From NCBI RefSeq assembly GCF_946480305.1, contig NZ_CAMLJQ010000006.1, forward strand, positions 62,001 through 126,000: DNA of 64,000 nucleotides. The letters run 5' to 3'. The DNA comes from an uncultured Caldimonas sp. (GTDB taxonomy: Bacteria; Pseudomonadota; Gammaproteobacteria; Burkholderiales; Burkholderiaceae). The position numbers and the translations under genes are program-made. The notes beneath the pieces were generated by a model that worked only from the letters and a program-made list of their open reading frames with translations, was not told the DNA's origin and made no database searches. The first letter of the stretch is position 1; every line of letters begins with the position of its first letter. Below, piece by piece: positions 49,843 through 59,794 of the stretch.

Positions 49843-50967
49843 ATGGATCGGGTGGATGCGGTCGTCATCGGCGCCGGCGTGGTCGGGCTGGCGGTCGCCC
49901 GTGCGCTCGCACGACGAGGCCAGGAAACGATCGTGCTGGAAGCCGAAACCGCCATCGGCACCGGCACCAGTTCGCGCAACAGCGAGGTGATCCATGCCGG
50001 CCTCTACTACCCGCAGGGATCCTGGAAGGCCAAGCTGTGCGTGCAGGGCAAGGAGATGCTGTACCGGTACGCCGAAGAGCGCGGTATCGAGCATCGACGT
50101 TGCGGCAAGCTGGTGGTGGCGACGAGCGAGGCGCAGCGCGCAGCGTTGCGCGGTGTGGTCGAAGCCGCGTCGCTCAACGGAGTGATGGACCTGCAATGGC
50201 TGGAAGGCACCGAGGCGCGGGCCCTGGAGCCGGAACTGGCGTGCGTGGCAGCGATTCTGTCGCCGTCCACCGGCATCATCGACAGCCACGGCTACATGCT
50301 GGCGCTGCAGGGCGACCTGGAAGCTGCAGGAGGTGCGGTGGCGTTCGCTTCGCCCGTGGTGCATGTCGCATGCCGGCCTGGCGAATTCATCGTCCGGACC
50401 GGGGGCGACGCAGCGGCCACGTTGCAAACGAGCCTGCTGATCAACGCCGCCGGCTTGTGGGCTCCCTGGTTGGCGAGGCGGTTCGACGGGCTTGCTCCCG
50501 GCTGTGTGCCGCGCGCCTACTTCGCCAAGGGCAACTACTACTCGCTGGCCGGGCGGGCGCCATTTTCCCGGCTCGTGTATCCGGTGCCGGAAGCTGCCGG
50601 GCTGGGCGTGCACCTCACGCTCGACCTGGGTGGGATGGCGCGCTTCGGCCCTGACGTCGAATGGATCGAGCCGGACGCGCAAGGGCGGATCGACTATCGC
50701 GTCGACCCGCGACGGGCTGACGCGTTCTACGCCGAGATCCGACGCTATTGGCCCGCCCTGCCGGACGGCGCGCTGCAGCCTGCCTACAGCGGCGTGCGCC
50801 CCAAGATCCAGGCGCCCGGGGAGCCGGCCAAGGACTTCTGGCTGCAGGGCCCGCACGAGCACGGGTTGCCGGGGTTGGTCAACCTGTTCGGCATCGAGTC
50901 GCCCGGCCTGACCGCAGCGCTCGCGTTGGGGGAGACCGCGGCCGACCTTGCGCTTGCCGGTCGGTAG
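49843..50967 (+). CDS. FAD-dependent L-2-hydroxyglutarate oxidase-like oxidoreductase (LhgO/DAO family)
   Basis: This 374-residue flavoprotein starts with the dinucleotide-binding motif [22 protein letters not shown] and [27 protein letters not shown]. That last block, with the [10 protein letters not shown] sequence, marks the L-2-hydroxyglutarate dehydrogenase group. Downstream are [36 protein letters not shown], and the C-terminal FAD region [18 protein letters not shown]. It probably oxidises L-2-hydroxyglutarate or a related hydroxy acid and passes electrons to quinone. Pairing with an N-formylglutamate hydrolase suggests a C5-acid clean-up unit, which is inference. It converges on pyrD, with only 10 bases between the stops and no visible terminator. 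Confidence 0.88.
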   Translation: MDRVDAVVIGAGVVGLAVARALARRGQETIVLEAETAIGTGTSSRNSEVIHAGLYYPQGSWKAKLCVQGKEMLYRYAEERGIEHRRCGKLVVATSEAQRAALRGVVEAASLNGVMDLQWLEGTEARALEPELACVAAILSPSTGIIDSHGYMLALQGDLEAAGGAVAFASPVVHVACRPGEFIVRTGGDAAATLQTSLLINAAGLWAPWLARRFDGLAPGCVPRAYFAKGNYYSLAGRAPFSRLVYPVPEAAGLGVHLTLDLGGMARFGPDVEWIEPDAQGRIDYRVDPRRADAFYAEIRRYWPALPDGALQPAYSGVRPKIQAPGEPAKDFWLQGPHEHGLPGLVNLFGIESPGLTAALALGETAADLALAGR

Positions 50968-50977
50968 GTCTGTGCCT

Positions 50978-52012
50978 TCAGCCCTTCAGGGCCAGCGCAG
51001 CCTCGCGCACGAGCGCCGGGCCCCGGTAGATGAGACCGGTGTAGATCTGGACGAGGTTGGCGCCGGCCGCCACCTTGGCCCGCGCGTCCTCGCCGCTCAT
51101 GACACCGCCCACGCCGATGATCGGGTAGTCGGAGCCGAGCGCGGCGCGCAGCAGTCGTACCACCCGGTTGCTCGCCTCGAACACCGGGCGGCCGCTCAGG
51201 CCGCCTGTTTCGTCGCCATGGGGCAGATGCTTCACGGCATCGCGGGCGATGGTGGTGTTGGTGGCGATCACGCCGTCGATGCGGTTCTTGCGCAGCGTGG
51301 CTGCGATCACACCGACCTGGGCGTCGTCGAGATCGGGCGCGATCTTCACGAACACCGGCACCTGGCGCTGGTGCCTCGCCGCCAGCTGCTCGCGGCGCTC
51401 CTGCACGGCGCCGAGCAGGGCGTCCAGGGCTTCGTCGGATTGCAGCGCGCGCAGGTTCTTGGTGTTGGGCGACGAGATGTTGACCGTGACGTAGTCCGCA
51501 TGCGGGTAGACGCCGTCCAGGCATAGCAGGTAGTCGTCGACCGCCCGCTCGATCGGGGTGGCGGCGTTCTTGCCGATGTTCAAGCCCAGCACGCCGCCCC
51601 GCTCCCGGAAACGGGCCGTGCGCACGTTCGCGATGAAGGCGTCGAGTCCGTCGTTGTTGAAGCCGAGCCGGTTGATCAGGGCGTCGGCTTCGGGCAGCCG
51701 GAACATGCGCGGCTTCGGATTGCCCGGCTGTCCCTTGGGCGTCACCGTGCCGACTTCGATGTAGCCGAAGCCCATGGCCGCCAGGCCATCGATGCAACGA
51801 CCGTTCTTGTCCAGCCCGGCAGCCATGCCGATACGGTTCGGGAAGCGCAAGCCGGCAATCGTCACCGGATCGTCGACGCGCGACTCGCCATACAGGCAGG
51901 CCAGCGGCGTGCGCTGCGAGCGCGCCAGCGCGCCCAGCGTCAGCTCATGGGCGGCTTCGGGGTCGAGGCCGAAAAGAAAGGGGCGGGCGAGGGCGTAGGG
52001 CAGGATCGGCAT
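50978..52012 (-). CDS. pyrD: Dihydroorotate dehydrogenase (quinone), class 2
   Basis: This 344-residue membrane-associated FMN enzyme oxidises dihydroorotate to orotate in pyrimidine synthesis and reduces quinone. It begins [24 protein letters not shown], the N-terminal helical region of class 2 enzymes. The FMN barrel has [14 protein letters not shown] near residue 66, the catalytic Ser region [14 protein letters not shown] near 175, [10 protein letters not shown] near 225, [22 protein letters not shown] and [12 protein letters not shown] near 290. The length matches the family. An upstream in-frame extension to 52114 overlaps rpiA and is rejected. The gene diverges from rpiA with 58 bases between start codons. 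Confidence 0.97.
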   Translation of the reverse strand: MPILPYALARPFLFGLDPEAAHELTLGALARSQRTPLACLYGESRVDDPVTIAGLRFPNRIGMAAGLDKNGRCIDGLAAMGFGYIEVGTVTPKGQPGNPKPRMFRLPEADALINRLGFNNDGLDAFIANVRTARFRERGGVLGLNIGKNAATPIERAVDDYLLCLDGVYPHADYVTVNISSPNTKNLRALQSDEALDALLGAVQERREQLAARHQRQVPVFVKIAPDLDDAQVGVIAATLRKNRIDGVIATNTTIARDAVKHLPHGDETGGLSGRPVFEASNRVVRLLRAALGSDYPIIGVGGVMSGEDARAKVAAGANLVQIYTGLIYRGPALVREAALALKG

Positions 52013-52070
52013 AAGAGGTCTTGGATAATCGCGGGATTGTCTCAAACAGGCCAGTGCGCCTGCATCTTTC

Positions 52071-52730
52071 ATGACCCAAGACGAACTCAAGGCCCTGGTG
52101 GGCCGTGCGGCCATCGACTACGTCGTGCCTGGCTCGGTGGTCGGCGTCGGCACCGGCTCCACCGTGAACTGCTTCATCGACGAGCTGGCGAAGATCAAGG
52201 ACCGCATCGCCGGTGCCGTGTCCAGTTCGGTGAAGAGCACGGAAAGAATGCAGGCGCTGGGCATACCGGTGCTCGACTCGAACAGCGTCGAGCGGGTGCC
52301 CGTCTACATCGACGGAGCCGACGAGATCGATCACGCCGGCTGCATGATCAAGGGCGGCGGCGCGGCACTCACGCGCGAGAAGATCGTCGCCGACATTGCC
52401 GATCGGTTCGTCTGCATCGCCGACGAGTCGAAGCTCGTGCAGACGCTGGGCCGGTTTCCGCTGCCGGTGGAGGTGATCCCGATGGCCAGCAGCCAGATCG
52501 CGCGCAAGCTCGAGGCGCTGGGCGGCACGGCGGTGTTGCGCGGCGGCGTGGTCACCGACAACGGCAACCTGATTCTCGACGTGCGGGGCCTGTCCATCAC
52601 CGATCCCCCGGCAATGGAAGCCGAGATCAACCAATGGCCGGGCGTCGTGACGGTGGGCATCTTTGCCCGCAACAAGGCGAGCGTCTGCCTGCTTGGCACG
52701 GCAAATGGCGTGAAGACCCTGACCTGGTAG
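52071..52730 (+). CDS. rpiA: Ribose-5-phosphate isomerase A
   Basis: This 219-residue enzyme interconverts ribose 5-phosphate and ribulose 5-phosphate in the pentose phosphate pathway. Motifs are [16 protein letters not shown] near residue 24, [37 protein letters not shown] near 81 (acid base Asp and Glu, and the Lys-Gly-Gly-Gly loop) and [10 protein letters not shown] near 118. Length and sequence are typical for RpiA. It is a single-gene unit: divergent from pyrD on one side and closed by a bidirectional terminator on the other. Confidence 0.97.
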   Translation: MTQDELKALVGRAAIDYVVPGSVVGVGTGSTVNCFIDELAKIKDRIAGAVSSSVKSTERMQALGIPVLDSNSVERVPVYIDGADEIDHAGCMIKGGGAALTREKIVADIADRFVCIADESKLVQTLGRFPLPVEVIPMASSQIARKLEALGGTAVLRGGVVTDNGNLILDVRGLSITDPPAMEAEINQWPGVVTVGIFARNKASVCLLGTANGVKTLTW

Positions 52731-52750
52731 CGACGCGGCCATAGGCCAAC

Positions 52751-52779
52751 AAAAAGCCGCCCTCTCGAGGCGGCTTTTT
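52751..52779. terminator. Bidirectional terminator between rpiA and the glutaredoxin-like gene
   Basis: AAAAAGCCGCC (52751-52761) and GGCGGCTTTTT (52769-52779) pair over 11 bases with a 7-base loop. T-runs end the stem on either strand, so it can serve both rpiA (+) and the converging gene that ends at 52788 (-). Confidence 0.9.
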
Positions 52780-52787
52780 CATGCAGA

Positions 52788-53432
52788 TCAGAACTTGAAC
52801 CCCGGCGGGGCGTTGCCTGCCGGCTGCGGCGGAGCAGCATCGGAAGGGGCAGGGGCCGGCGTGGCGCGGGCCGTAGGCGCAGGGGCCGCGGCCGGGGCGG
52901 TCTGCACGGCAACCATTGGCGTGGCGGGCGCAAAGCTGTAGCTGGCGGGCAGCCGCGATTGTTTCGGATAACCGGCCGCGTCAAGGTAAGACGCCCACTC
53001 CGCCGATGAGAAGCCTCGCACCTGCTGGCTGCCGATCTGCATCATCGGCATGTCGTTGCCGCCGGTCAGCTTGGCGTACGCCTGAGCATCCTGCGGGGTG
53101 GTGACGGTTTTCTCTGTGTATGGAATGCCGCGCTGGCGCAGCATCGAGCGTGCTGCATCGCAGGGCTGGCAGTCGGAGGTGGTGTACAGCGTGACCGGAT
53201 AGCGCGACACGGTCTGGCGGAGCTCGAACGGCAGCGGCTGGGAGCTGCCCCCTTCGGCCACACCGGACGGCGCGATCGATTGCGCGCGAGTGGTGTCGGG
53301 TGGCGGCCGGTCGGTGTAGGTCACCTTGCCGTCCGGCCCGACGACCTTGTACAAGGCCTGCGCCGGCATGCTGGCCACCAGCGCCAGCAGGCTCATGGAC
53401 ATCGGAAGCGCCCAGCGCGCTGCGTACTTCAT
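52788..53432 (-). CDS. Exported DUF4124-glutaredoxin fusion protein
   Basis: This 214-residue periplasmic protein has a Sec signal peptide (ALPMSMSLLALVASMPAQA, cleavage near residue 26). A DUF4124 segment follows (LYKVVGPDGKVTYTDRPPPD). Residues about 75-150 form a glutaredoxin-like domain with VTLYTTSDCQPCDAARSML (C-x-x-C), the GNDMPMMQIGSQQVRGF cis-Pro region and a final helix. The last 55 residues are a low-complexity Ala/Pro tail. This architecture is common in Burkholderiales, but its substrate is unknown; periplasmic thiol exchange is a reasonable inference. ATG 53432 gives the signal peptide; the open frame upstream runs into the prlC region without support. Confidence 0.87.
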   Translation of the reverse strand: MKYAARWALPMSMSLLALVASMPAQALYKVVGPDGKVTYTDRPPPDTTRAQSIAPSGVAEGGSSQPLPFELRQTVSRYPVTLYTTSDCQPCDAARSMLRQRGIPYTEKTVTTPQDAQAYAKLTGGNDMPMMQIGSQQVRGFSSAEWASYLDAAGYPKQSRLPASYSFAPATPMVAVQTAPAAAPAPTARATPAPAPSDAAPPQPAGNAPPGFKF

Positions 53433-53469
53433 TGCCGAATCCCTCTGTCGGTCGAAGGCCCTGATGCTA

Positions 53470-55509
53470 TCAGGCCATGCCCTGATGACGTAACAGGGCG
53501 TCGATGCGCGGCTCACGTCCGCGGAATGCACGGAAGCTCTCCTCCGCCGGGCGGCTGCCGCCGGCTTCGAGGATTTCCTGGCGGTATCGGCGGCCGGTCT
53601 CCACGTTCAGCACACCGGCTTCCTCGAAAGCCCCGTAGGCGTCGGAAGACAGTACCTCGGCCCATTTGTAGCTGTAGTAGCCGGCGGCGTATCCGCCCGC
53701 GAAGATATGGGAGAAGCTGTGCTGCATGCGGTTGAAGGGCGGCGGGATCAGCACGGCGACTTCCTTGCGCACCTCGTCGAGCACCGCCTGGATGCGGGCC
53801 TCGCTGCCCGGCTCGGCATGCAGCCGCATGTCGAACAGCGAGAACTCGATCTGTCGCAGCGTCTGCATGCCGCTCTGGAAATTCTTCGCCGCCAGCATCT
53901 TGTCGAACAGCTCGCGCGGCAGGGGTTGCCCGGTGTCCACGTGCGCCGTCATGTGCTTGAGCACGTCCCACTCCCAGCAGAAGTTCTCCATGAACTGGCT
54001 GGGCAATTCGACCGCATCCCACTCGACGCCCGAGATGCCGGCCACGCCGATCTCGTTGACCTGCGTCAGCATGTGGTGCAGGCCATGCCCGAACTCGTGG
54101 AAGAGCGTGATGACGTTGTCGTGGGTCAGCAGCGCCGGCTTGCCGTTCACGCCCTCGGCGAAATTGCACACCAGGTGCGCCACCGGGGTCTGCAGACGGC
54201 CTTCGGGGCGGGCCCAGCGGCCGCGCACGTCGTCCATCCAGGCGCCCGAGCGCTTGCCGGGGCGGGCATACGGGTCCAGGTAGAACTGCCCGACCAACTG
54301 GCCGGCGCGTTCGATGCGGAAGAAGCGCACGCTCGGATGCCACACCGGGGCCTCGTCACGGCGGATCGACACCTCGAACAGCGTTTCGACGATCCTGAAC
54401 AGGCCCTCCAGCACCTTGGGTTCGGTGAAGTACTGCTTGACCTCCTGGTCGCTGAAGGCGTAGCGGCGCTCCTTGAGCTTTTCTGACACGTACGCCATGT
54501 CCCAGGCGGCCAGCTCGGGCATGTCCAGCTCGGTGCGGGCAAACTCGCGCAGTTCGGCCAGGTCCTTTTCCGCGTAGGGGCGGGCGCGCTGCGCGAGGTC
54601 GCGCAGGAAGCTCATCACCTGGTCGGGCGATTCGGCCATCTTGGGCACGAGCGATACCTGTGCGAAGTTGCGGTAGCCGAGCAGTCGCGCTTCTTCCTGG
54701 CGCAACGCCAACAACTCGGCCATCACCCAGGTGTTGTCGTGTTCGGGTTGGCCCAACTCGGACGCCCGGGTCGCGTAGGCGGTGTAGAGCTTCTCGCGCA
54801 GGGGCCGGTGGCTGCCGTACTGCATCACCGGGAAGTAGCTGGGAAACTGCAGCGTGATCTTGTAGCCGTCCTTGCCGTCGCGTTGCGCCGCGGCGCGTGC
54901 GGCTTCTTTCGCGTCCTCCGGCACGCCGGCCATCTCGTTTTCGGCCGCGAAGTAGGCGAAGCCGTCGGTGGCGTCGAGCACGTGCTCCGAAAACTTCTGC
55001 GACAGCTCGGCTTGTTTTTCCTGGATCTCGGCAAAGCGCTGCTTGGCCTCACCTTGCAGTTCGGCTCCGGACAGCACGAAGTCGCGCATTGCGTTCGACA
55101 GCACCTTCTGGCGGGCCGCGGGCAGGTTCTTCACACCGGGGTGGTGGGCGACGGCCTTGTATTTCGCGTAGAGCCGTTCGTCGGCGCCCAACCGGGTGTA
55201 GAACTCCGTGACTTTCGGCAGGTTTTCATTGAAAGCGGCCCGCAGCTCCGGGCTGTCCGCGACCGCGTTCAGGTGGCCCACCGCGCCCCAGGCGCGGCCG
55301 AGGCGTTCGGTGGCCACGTCGAGCACTGCGGAGATCGCGTCGTAATCGGCCGGCACCGCGTCGCCGACCACCTGTTCCAGCGCGGCCTCCGCGCCCTTCA
55401 GCAATTCGTCGATCGCGGGGCTCACGTGCTCCGGCCGGATGTCGGCAAAGCGGGGCAGGTCGGAGAAGTCGAGCAGGGGGTTGGCGTGCGGTGTCGTCAT
55501 GGGCGTCAT
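53470..55509 (-). CDS. prlC: Oligopeptidase A (M3 family metallopeptidase)
   Basis: This 679-residue cytoplasmic zinc peptidase degrades short peptides, including cleaved signal peptides. The M3 zinc motif H-E-F-G-H lies in [15 protein letters not shown] near residue 465, with the third ligand region [23 protein letters not shown] about 25 residues later. The C-terminal part has [25 protein letters not shown], diagnostic for OpdA/PrlC. The length is normal for the family. ATG 55509 overlaps the folD stop in an ATGA arrangement, so translation is coupled; an internal ATG at 55500 is possible. Confidence 0.96.
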   Translation of the reverse strand: MTPMTTPHANPLLDFSDLPRFADIRPEHVSPAIDELLKGAEAALEQVVGDAVPADYDAISAVLDVATERLGRAWGAVGHLNAVADSPELRAAFNENLPKVTEFYTRLGADERLYAKYKAVAHHPGVKNLPAARQKVLSNAMRDFVLSGAELQGEAKQRFAEIQEKQAELSQKFSEHVLDATDGFAYFAAENEMAGVPEDAKEAARAAAQRDGKDGYKITLQFPSYFPVMQYGSHRPLREKLYTAYATRASELGQPEHDNTWVMAELLALRQEEARLLGYRNFAQVSLVPKMAESPDQVMSFLRDLAQRARPYAEKDLAELREFARTELDMPELAAWDMAYVSEKLKERRYAFSDQEVKQYFTEPKVLEGLFRIVETLFEVSIRRDEAPVWHPSVRFFRIERAGQLVGQFYLDPYARPGKRSGAWMDDVRGRWARPEGRLQTPVAHLVCNFAEGVNGKPALLTHDNVITLFHEFGHGLHHMLTQVNEIGVAGISGVEWDAVELPSQFMENFCWEWDVLKHMTAHVDTGQPLPRELFDKMLAAKNFQSGMQTLRQIEFSLFDMRLHAEPGSEARIQAVLDEVRKEVAVLIPPPFNRMQHSFSHIFAGGYAAGYYSYKWAEVLSSDAYGAFEEAGVLNVETGRRYRQEILEAGGSRPAEESFRAFRGREPRIDALLRHQGMA

Positions 55510-56357
55510 CTGGCGGCGCGTTCCGCCGATTCAATGGTGTTGACCAGCAGCATTGTGATGGTCATGGGGCCCACCCCGCCTGGAACAGGGGTGATGGCGG
55601 ATGCGACTTTCGACACACCCTCGAAGTCCACGTCGCCGCACAGCTTGCCTTCGTCGTTGCGGTTCATGCCCACGTCGATGACGACGGCGCCGGGCTTGAC
55701 CATCTCCGCCGTCAGGACGTTGCGCTTGCCGACCGCGGCCACCACGATGTCGGCCTGTCGCGTGAAGGACGCGAGGTCAGGTGTGGCACTGTGGCACACC
55801 GTCACGGTCGCACTGGCCTGGAGCAGCAGCATCGCCATCGGTTTGCCGACGATGTTGGAGCGGCCGATCACCACCGCGTGCTTGCCCTTCGGATCGCAGC
55901 CGATGGATTCGAGCAGCTTCATGCAGCCGTACGGCGTGCAGGGCTTGAAGCCGGGCTGCCCGACCATCAGCGCGCCGGCACTGGCCACGTGGAAGCCATC
56001 CACGTCCTTCAGCGGCGAGATGGTCTCGATGACCTTGTGGGCATCGATGTGCGCCGGCAGCGGCAGCTGTACGAGGATGCCGTGGATGGCCGGGTCGTCG
56101 TTCAGCGCCTCGACGCGTGCCAGCAACTCCGCCTCGGTCATTGTGGCCGGGTACTGTTCGAGCACCGAGTGCAGCCCGTTTTCCTGGCAGGCCTTGACCT
56201 TGTTGCGCACGTAGACCTGTGAGGCCGGGTTGTCGCCCACCAGCACGACGGCCAGGCCCGGCTTGACGCCGCGAGCGGTGAGGGCGGCGGCGCGTTGGGC
56301 CACCTCGGCGCGAATCTGTTTGGACACGGCGATGCCGTCGATGATGCGGGCTGTCAT
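55506..56357 (-). CDS. folD: Bifunctional methylenetetrahydrofolate dehydrogenase/cyclohydrolase
   Basis: This 283-residue enzyme of one-carbon metabolism converts 5,10-methylene-THF to 10-formyl-THF. Visible motifs are [23 protein letters not shown] near residue 35 (with the active-site Tyr and Lys), [13 protein letters not shown] near 92, [20 protein letters not shown] near 142, [14 protein letters not shown] near 162 (NADP site), and [17 protein letters not shown] near 258. The length is typical. The start MTARIIDG is standard; the longer frame to 56426 reads through the terminator upstream. It is co-transcribed with prlC through a 4-base overlap. Confidence 0.97.
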   Translation of the reverse strand: MTARIIDGIAVSKQIRAEVAQRAAALTARGVKPGLAVVLVGDNPASQVYVRNKVKACQENGLHSVLEQYPATMTEAELLARVEALNDDPAIHGILVQLPLPAHIDAHKVIETISPLKDVDGFHVASAGALMVGQPGFKPCTPYGCMKLLESIGCDPKGKHAVVIGRSNIVGKPMAMLLLQASATVTVCHSATPDLASFTRQADIVVAAVGKRNVLTAEMVKPGAVVIDVGMNRNDEGKLCGDVDFEGVSKVASAITPVPGGVGPMTITMLLVNTIESAERAAR

Positions 56358-56392
56358 GGCGATAAGTCCGATGCGAAGTTCCGAAAACGAAA

Positions 56393-56416
56393 AAGGCCGC
56401 TTCGCAAAGCGGCCTT
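56393..56416 (-). terminator. Rho-independent terminator after the response regulator gene
   Basis: AAGGCCGCTT (56393-56402) and AAGCGGCCTT (56407-56416) form a 10-bp stem with a CGCA loop. Read on the - strand it is followed by TTTTTCG, so it terminates the kinase-regulator unit just before folD. Confidence 0.88.
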
Positions 56417-56432
56417 CAGATGACACTGCAGC

Positions 56433-57056
56433 TCAGGCCTTGGCCTGCGCCCCCAGGGCGATCTTCAGCAGATCGGCCACGGTGTTCGCGTTGAGCTTTT
56501 CCATGATGTTGGCGCGGTGCGCCTCCACCGTCTTGATGCTGATGCCCAGGTCGTCGGCGATCTGCTTGTTCAGGCGGCCGGCGACGATGCGGTCGAGTAC
56601 CTGCGCTTCGCGGGTGGTCAGGCGCGACAGCAGGGCGTCGCGGCTGGCGGCTTCCTGCTGCTGCGAGAACAGCGAGCGGGCCTGGTCCAGCATGCGCTCC
56701 ACCAGCGAGACGAGTTCGTCTTCCTTGAAGGGCTTCTCGATGAAATCCATCGCGCCCTTTTTCATCGTGCTGACGGCCATCGGGACGTCGCCGTGACCGG
56801 TGATGAACACGATGGGCAGCGGGGATTTGCGCTCGAGCAGGCGGTCCTGCAATTCGAGGCCGCTCATGCCGTCCATGCGGATGTCGGCGATCAGGCAGGC
56901 GACTTCGCGGGGGTCGAAGCGCGAGAGGAAGGATTCAGACGAGTCGAAGCATTTGACCCGGTAGTCCTTGCCTTCCAGCAACCATTGCAGCGAGTCGCGA
57001 ACGGCCTCGTCGTCGTCGACAACGTAAACGGTGCCTTTCTTGGGGATCAAGCTCAT
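56433..57056 (-). CDS. FixJ/LuxR-type response regulator
   Basis: This 207-residue DNA-binding response regulator has an N-terminal receiver: VYVVDDDEAVRDSL near residue 11, phospho-acceptor Asp in CLIADIRMDGMSG near 56, FITGHGDVPMAV near 84, and Lys in DFIEKPFKEDEL near 106. A LuxR-type helix-turn-helix follows (LTTREAQVLDRIVAGRLNKQIADDLGISIKTVEAHR near 142-178). The layout matches the FixJ/TtrR/DctR class. It is 10 bases downstream of the kinase gene, so the two form a cognate pair. Its place next to aceE is common in Burkholderiales, but targets are not evident here. Confidence 0.93.
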   Translation of the reverse strand: MSLIPKKGTVYVVDDDEAVRDSLQWLLEGKDYRVKCFDSSESFLSRFDPREVACLIADIRMDGMSGLELQDRLLERKSPLPIVFITGHGDVPMAVSTMKKGAMDFIEKPFKEDELVSLVERMLDQARSLFSQQQEAASRDALLSRLTTREAQVLDRIVAGRLNKQIADDLGISIKTVEAHRANIMEKLNANTVADLLKIALGAQAKA

Positions 57057-57066
57057 TGGGGGGTTC

Positions 57067-59610
57067 TCAATGGTTGGAGTGAGTGGAGAGGTCCACCGGA
57101 AGCGTGAACGAGAACCGGCAGCCGACCACGCTCGGGCCATTGTATAAGTTCTCGGCCCGTATCCGGCCGCGGTGAGACTCGATGATCGAGCGGCACAGGC
57201 TCAGGCCGATGCCCAGCCCGTCCGCCTTGGTGGAGAAGAACGCTTCGTACATGCGACCGAGGACTTCCTCCTTCAAGCCCGGGCCGTTGTCAGTGACGCT
57301 GAACTCGATCACGCCGCCTTCGTCCGGCGTGTGCCGCGGGATCACCCGCAGCTCGATGTTGCGGCGCGAGGGCGGCAGCTTGGCGTTGTCGATGGCTTCG
57401 GCTGCGTTCTTCAGCAGGTTCAGCAGCACCTGCTCGATCAGGATCGGGTCGACCATCAGCGAGGGCAGGCGCTGGGCCACGTAGGTATGGATCTGGACGT
57501 TGCGCCGGCGCAGCTCGATCATCGCCAGCTCCACCGCGTCCTCGACGATCTCGCGCGCCTGCGCCGGCTGGCGCTGCGGCTCGCTGCGCTTCACGAAGGC
57601 CCGGATGCGATGGATGATCTGGCCGGCTCGCTGAGCCTGCTTGGAGGTCTTTTCCAGCGCCGCCAGCAGGTCGTCGGTCGAGATGCTGCCGGCCTTCACC
57701 CGCGTGATGATGCCGTTGCTGTAGTTGGTGATGGCCGTCAGCGGCTGGTTCAGTTCGTGCGCCACCGACGACGCCATTTCGCCCATCGTCACCAGACGGC
57801 TCGTCACCTGGGCTTTTTCGGCTTGCTGTGCGGCCTGCTCTTCGGCCCGGCGACGGGCCGTGACGTCCGTGGCGATCAGCATCTGCGCGAGGCGGCCGTC
57901 GGTCCACTGCAGGTAGCGCGCGCGCACGTCGAACCATTTGTCCAGCGATTCGATGTAGACCTCGCGCGGATCGGAGCCGGTCTCGGTCAGCTCCTGGGTG
58001 GGCAAACCGCTGAGGTTGTCGACGCTTTCGTCGCTGTCCGGCAGGGTCACGTCGACTTCGGTCGGGTGCTCGCCGGCCAGCAGGGCATGGCCCTTGGCGT
58101 CGGCGCCGAACCAGAGGCGGTAGGAGCGGTTGGCGAACAGCAGTTCGCTTTGCTGCACCGACAGCACCGACACGGCGGCGTCCAATCCTTCCAGCACGGT
58201 GGTGAAGCGCTCATGCGACGCCGACAACTGATCACGGATGCGCTTGGCCTCGGTGATGTTGGTCATCGAGGTCATCCACCCGGTCTGGTTGCCCTTGGCG
58301 TCGACCAGTGGTGAGACGTACATGCGGGCGTCGAACTGCGTGCCGTCCTTGCGCATCACCTTCACCTCGATGCCGCCGGCCGGGCTGCGGCCCTGGAGTT
58401 CCTGCTCGAACAGGCGCCGGTTTTCTTCCATGCGGTCCGGTGGCCAGTGAGGGAAGGGCGGCAGCTTGCCGATCAGCTCGCTTTCCGAGAAGCCGGTCAT
58501 GGAGCAATATGCGGCGTTGACGTAGGTGATGCGGCCTTCCAGGTCCATCGCCCGCATGCCGGTGAGCATGGAGTTTTCCATCGCACGGCGGAAGTTCGTC
58601 TCCGCCACCAGGGCACTCTGCACCTGCAGCCGGCGTCGCATGTGCCGCCAGGTGCCAAGCAGCATCCAGACGGTCAACGCGCTCAGGGCGGTGACCATCC
58701 AGAACAGCGTATTGCTGATCAGGCCGATCGAGGTGCGGTAGCCCAGTCCACGCAGGATCAGCCCGTTGCCCACGGGGGCCACCGGAATGTCGTGAAAGAT
58801 CGACGGCCGTTCGCCGTTCTTGGCCGCCACCCGCGAAATGGTGCTCGCCAGCACGCGGTCGTTGGTGTCCAGCAGCATCATCCCGTGCCGGTTGGCGACC
58901 TCGGTGGGCACGAAATAGCGCAGCAGCGCCTCCACGGAGTATTCGGCAACGACGGTGCCGACGAAGGCACTGCGGTCGATGAGCGGTACCTGCACCTGGA
59001 ACACGTACAGCCCGTTGGCCGTGGTGTACGTGCGCGAATAGACCGGCTGCCGCAAGTCGCGCGCCGCCTCGAACGCCCATTCCGGCTCGCTCTTGGTGAC
59101 CTTGGGCCCGCCGGCGACGGGGGCGGACGCGGCTTCGGTGCTTTCGGCGTAGCGGCTGCCGTTGAAGGTGTGGCTGGGCGACAGATAGCTCACCCGCGGT
59201 GACCGGGCCGCCGTGAGCCAGGTCAGGCTGACCACTTCCGGGCGCTCGCGCGCAAACGTGGTCGCCTGTCCGAGGAATTCGTCCTGGTCGATGGCCCGCG
59301 TGGTGATCTCGCGCGCCACGCGCACCAGTTGTTCCTGGTTTTCGATCAACCGCAGGCGGATCTGCTGCTGCGCAACCTCCGTGTCGCGCTTGACCGACTC
59401 CTGCTCGCGCTCCAGCTCTTCGATGCGCAAGTACCAGAAGGCCGCAATGATGGCCGCAAGGAACAGCAGCACGGAAACCAGCGGACCCAGCGTTGCGAAC
59501 CTGTCCTGGCGGGCCGGCGATTGCCTGCGCCACCACTTCCCGAACAGCCGACGCGGTCTTGGTGGCAATTCGTGGGTACTGGAACGAAACTCGCTGGGGA
59601 TGGTCGGCAT
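57067..59610 (-). CDS. PAS-domain sensor histidine kinase with periplasmic sensor (DctS-like)
   Basis: This 847-residue membrane kinase has its first helix near residues 42-63 (LGPLVSVLLFLAAIIAAFWYL). A large periplasmic sensor of PDC/Cache type (about 65-300) follows, then a second helix near 308-330 (LISNTLFWMVTALSALTVWML). Two PAS domains follow, the first with MRAMDLEGRITYVNAAYCSMTGFSE. The HisKA phospho-acceptor His is in SVAHELNQPLTAITNY near 612. The ATPase domain has NLLKNAAEAIDNA (N box), DNGPGL and DGLGIGLSLCRSI. It is the DctS/TtrS type that signals to FixJ-like regulators, and the regulator is next to it. The ligand is unknown; organic acids are likely by analogy. It is divergent from aceE. 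Confidence 0.93.
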   Translation of the reverse strand: MPTIPSEFRSSTHELPPRPRRLFGKWWRRQSPARQDRFATLGPLVSVLLFLAAIIAAFWYLRIEELEREQESVKRDTEVAQQQIRLRLIENQEQLVRVAREITTRAIDQDEFLGQATTFARERPEVVSLTWLTAARSPRVSYLSPSHTFNGSRYAESTEAASAPVAGGPKVTKSEPEWAFEAARDLRQPVYSRTYTTANGLYVFQVQVPLIDRSAFVGTVVAEYSVEALLRYFVPTEVANRHGMMLLDTNDRVLASTISRVAAKNGERPSIFHDIPVAPVGNGLILRGLGYRTSIGLISNTLFWMVTALSALTVWMLLGTWRHMRRRLQVQSALVAETNFRRAMENSMLTGMRAMDLEGRITYVNAAYCSMTGFSESELIGKLPPFPHWPPDRMEENRRLFEQELQGRSPAGGIEVKVMRKDGTQFDARMYVSPLVDAKGNQTGWMTSMTNITEAKRIRDQLSASHERFTTVLEGLDAAVSVLSVQQSELLFANRSYRLWFGADAKGHALLAGEHPTEVDVTLPDSDESVDNLSGLPTQELTETGSDPREVYIESLDKWFDVRARYLQWTDGRLAQMLIATDVTARRRAEEQAAQQAEKAQVTSRLVTMGEMASSVAHELNQPLTAITNYSNGIITRVKAGSISTDDLLAALEKTSKQAQRAGQIIHRIRAFVKRSEPQRQPAQAREIVEDAVELAMIELRRRNVQIHTYVAQRLPSLMVDPILIEQVLLNLLKNAAEAIDNAKLPPSRRNIELRVIPRHTPDEGGVIEFSVTDNGPGLKEEVLGRMYEAFFSTKADGLGIGLSLCRSIIESHRGRIRAENLYNGPSVVGCRFSFTLPVDLSTHSNH

Positions 59611-59794
59611 AGGGCTCGGATTATCCCGTGCGCAACCCTGCTTCTCGCGCAGTTCCGATGCCCGCAGGCCTTCAACTGCGCCGGAGTCGACGAGGATCAT
59701 GAGAATTCACAATATGAAATTGAATCGCGCTATTTGAAAACCTGCGGTTCTGTGCCAAACTGCGCGCCGCAGCTAAACCATGCGAGGAGACCTC

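Noticed and set aside
52013..52114. N-terminal extension of PyrD into rpiA
   Set aside because: It overlaps the rpiA start, and class 2 PyrD homology begins at the Met at 52012.
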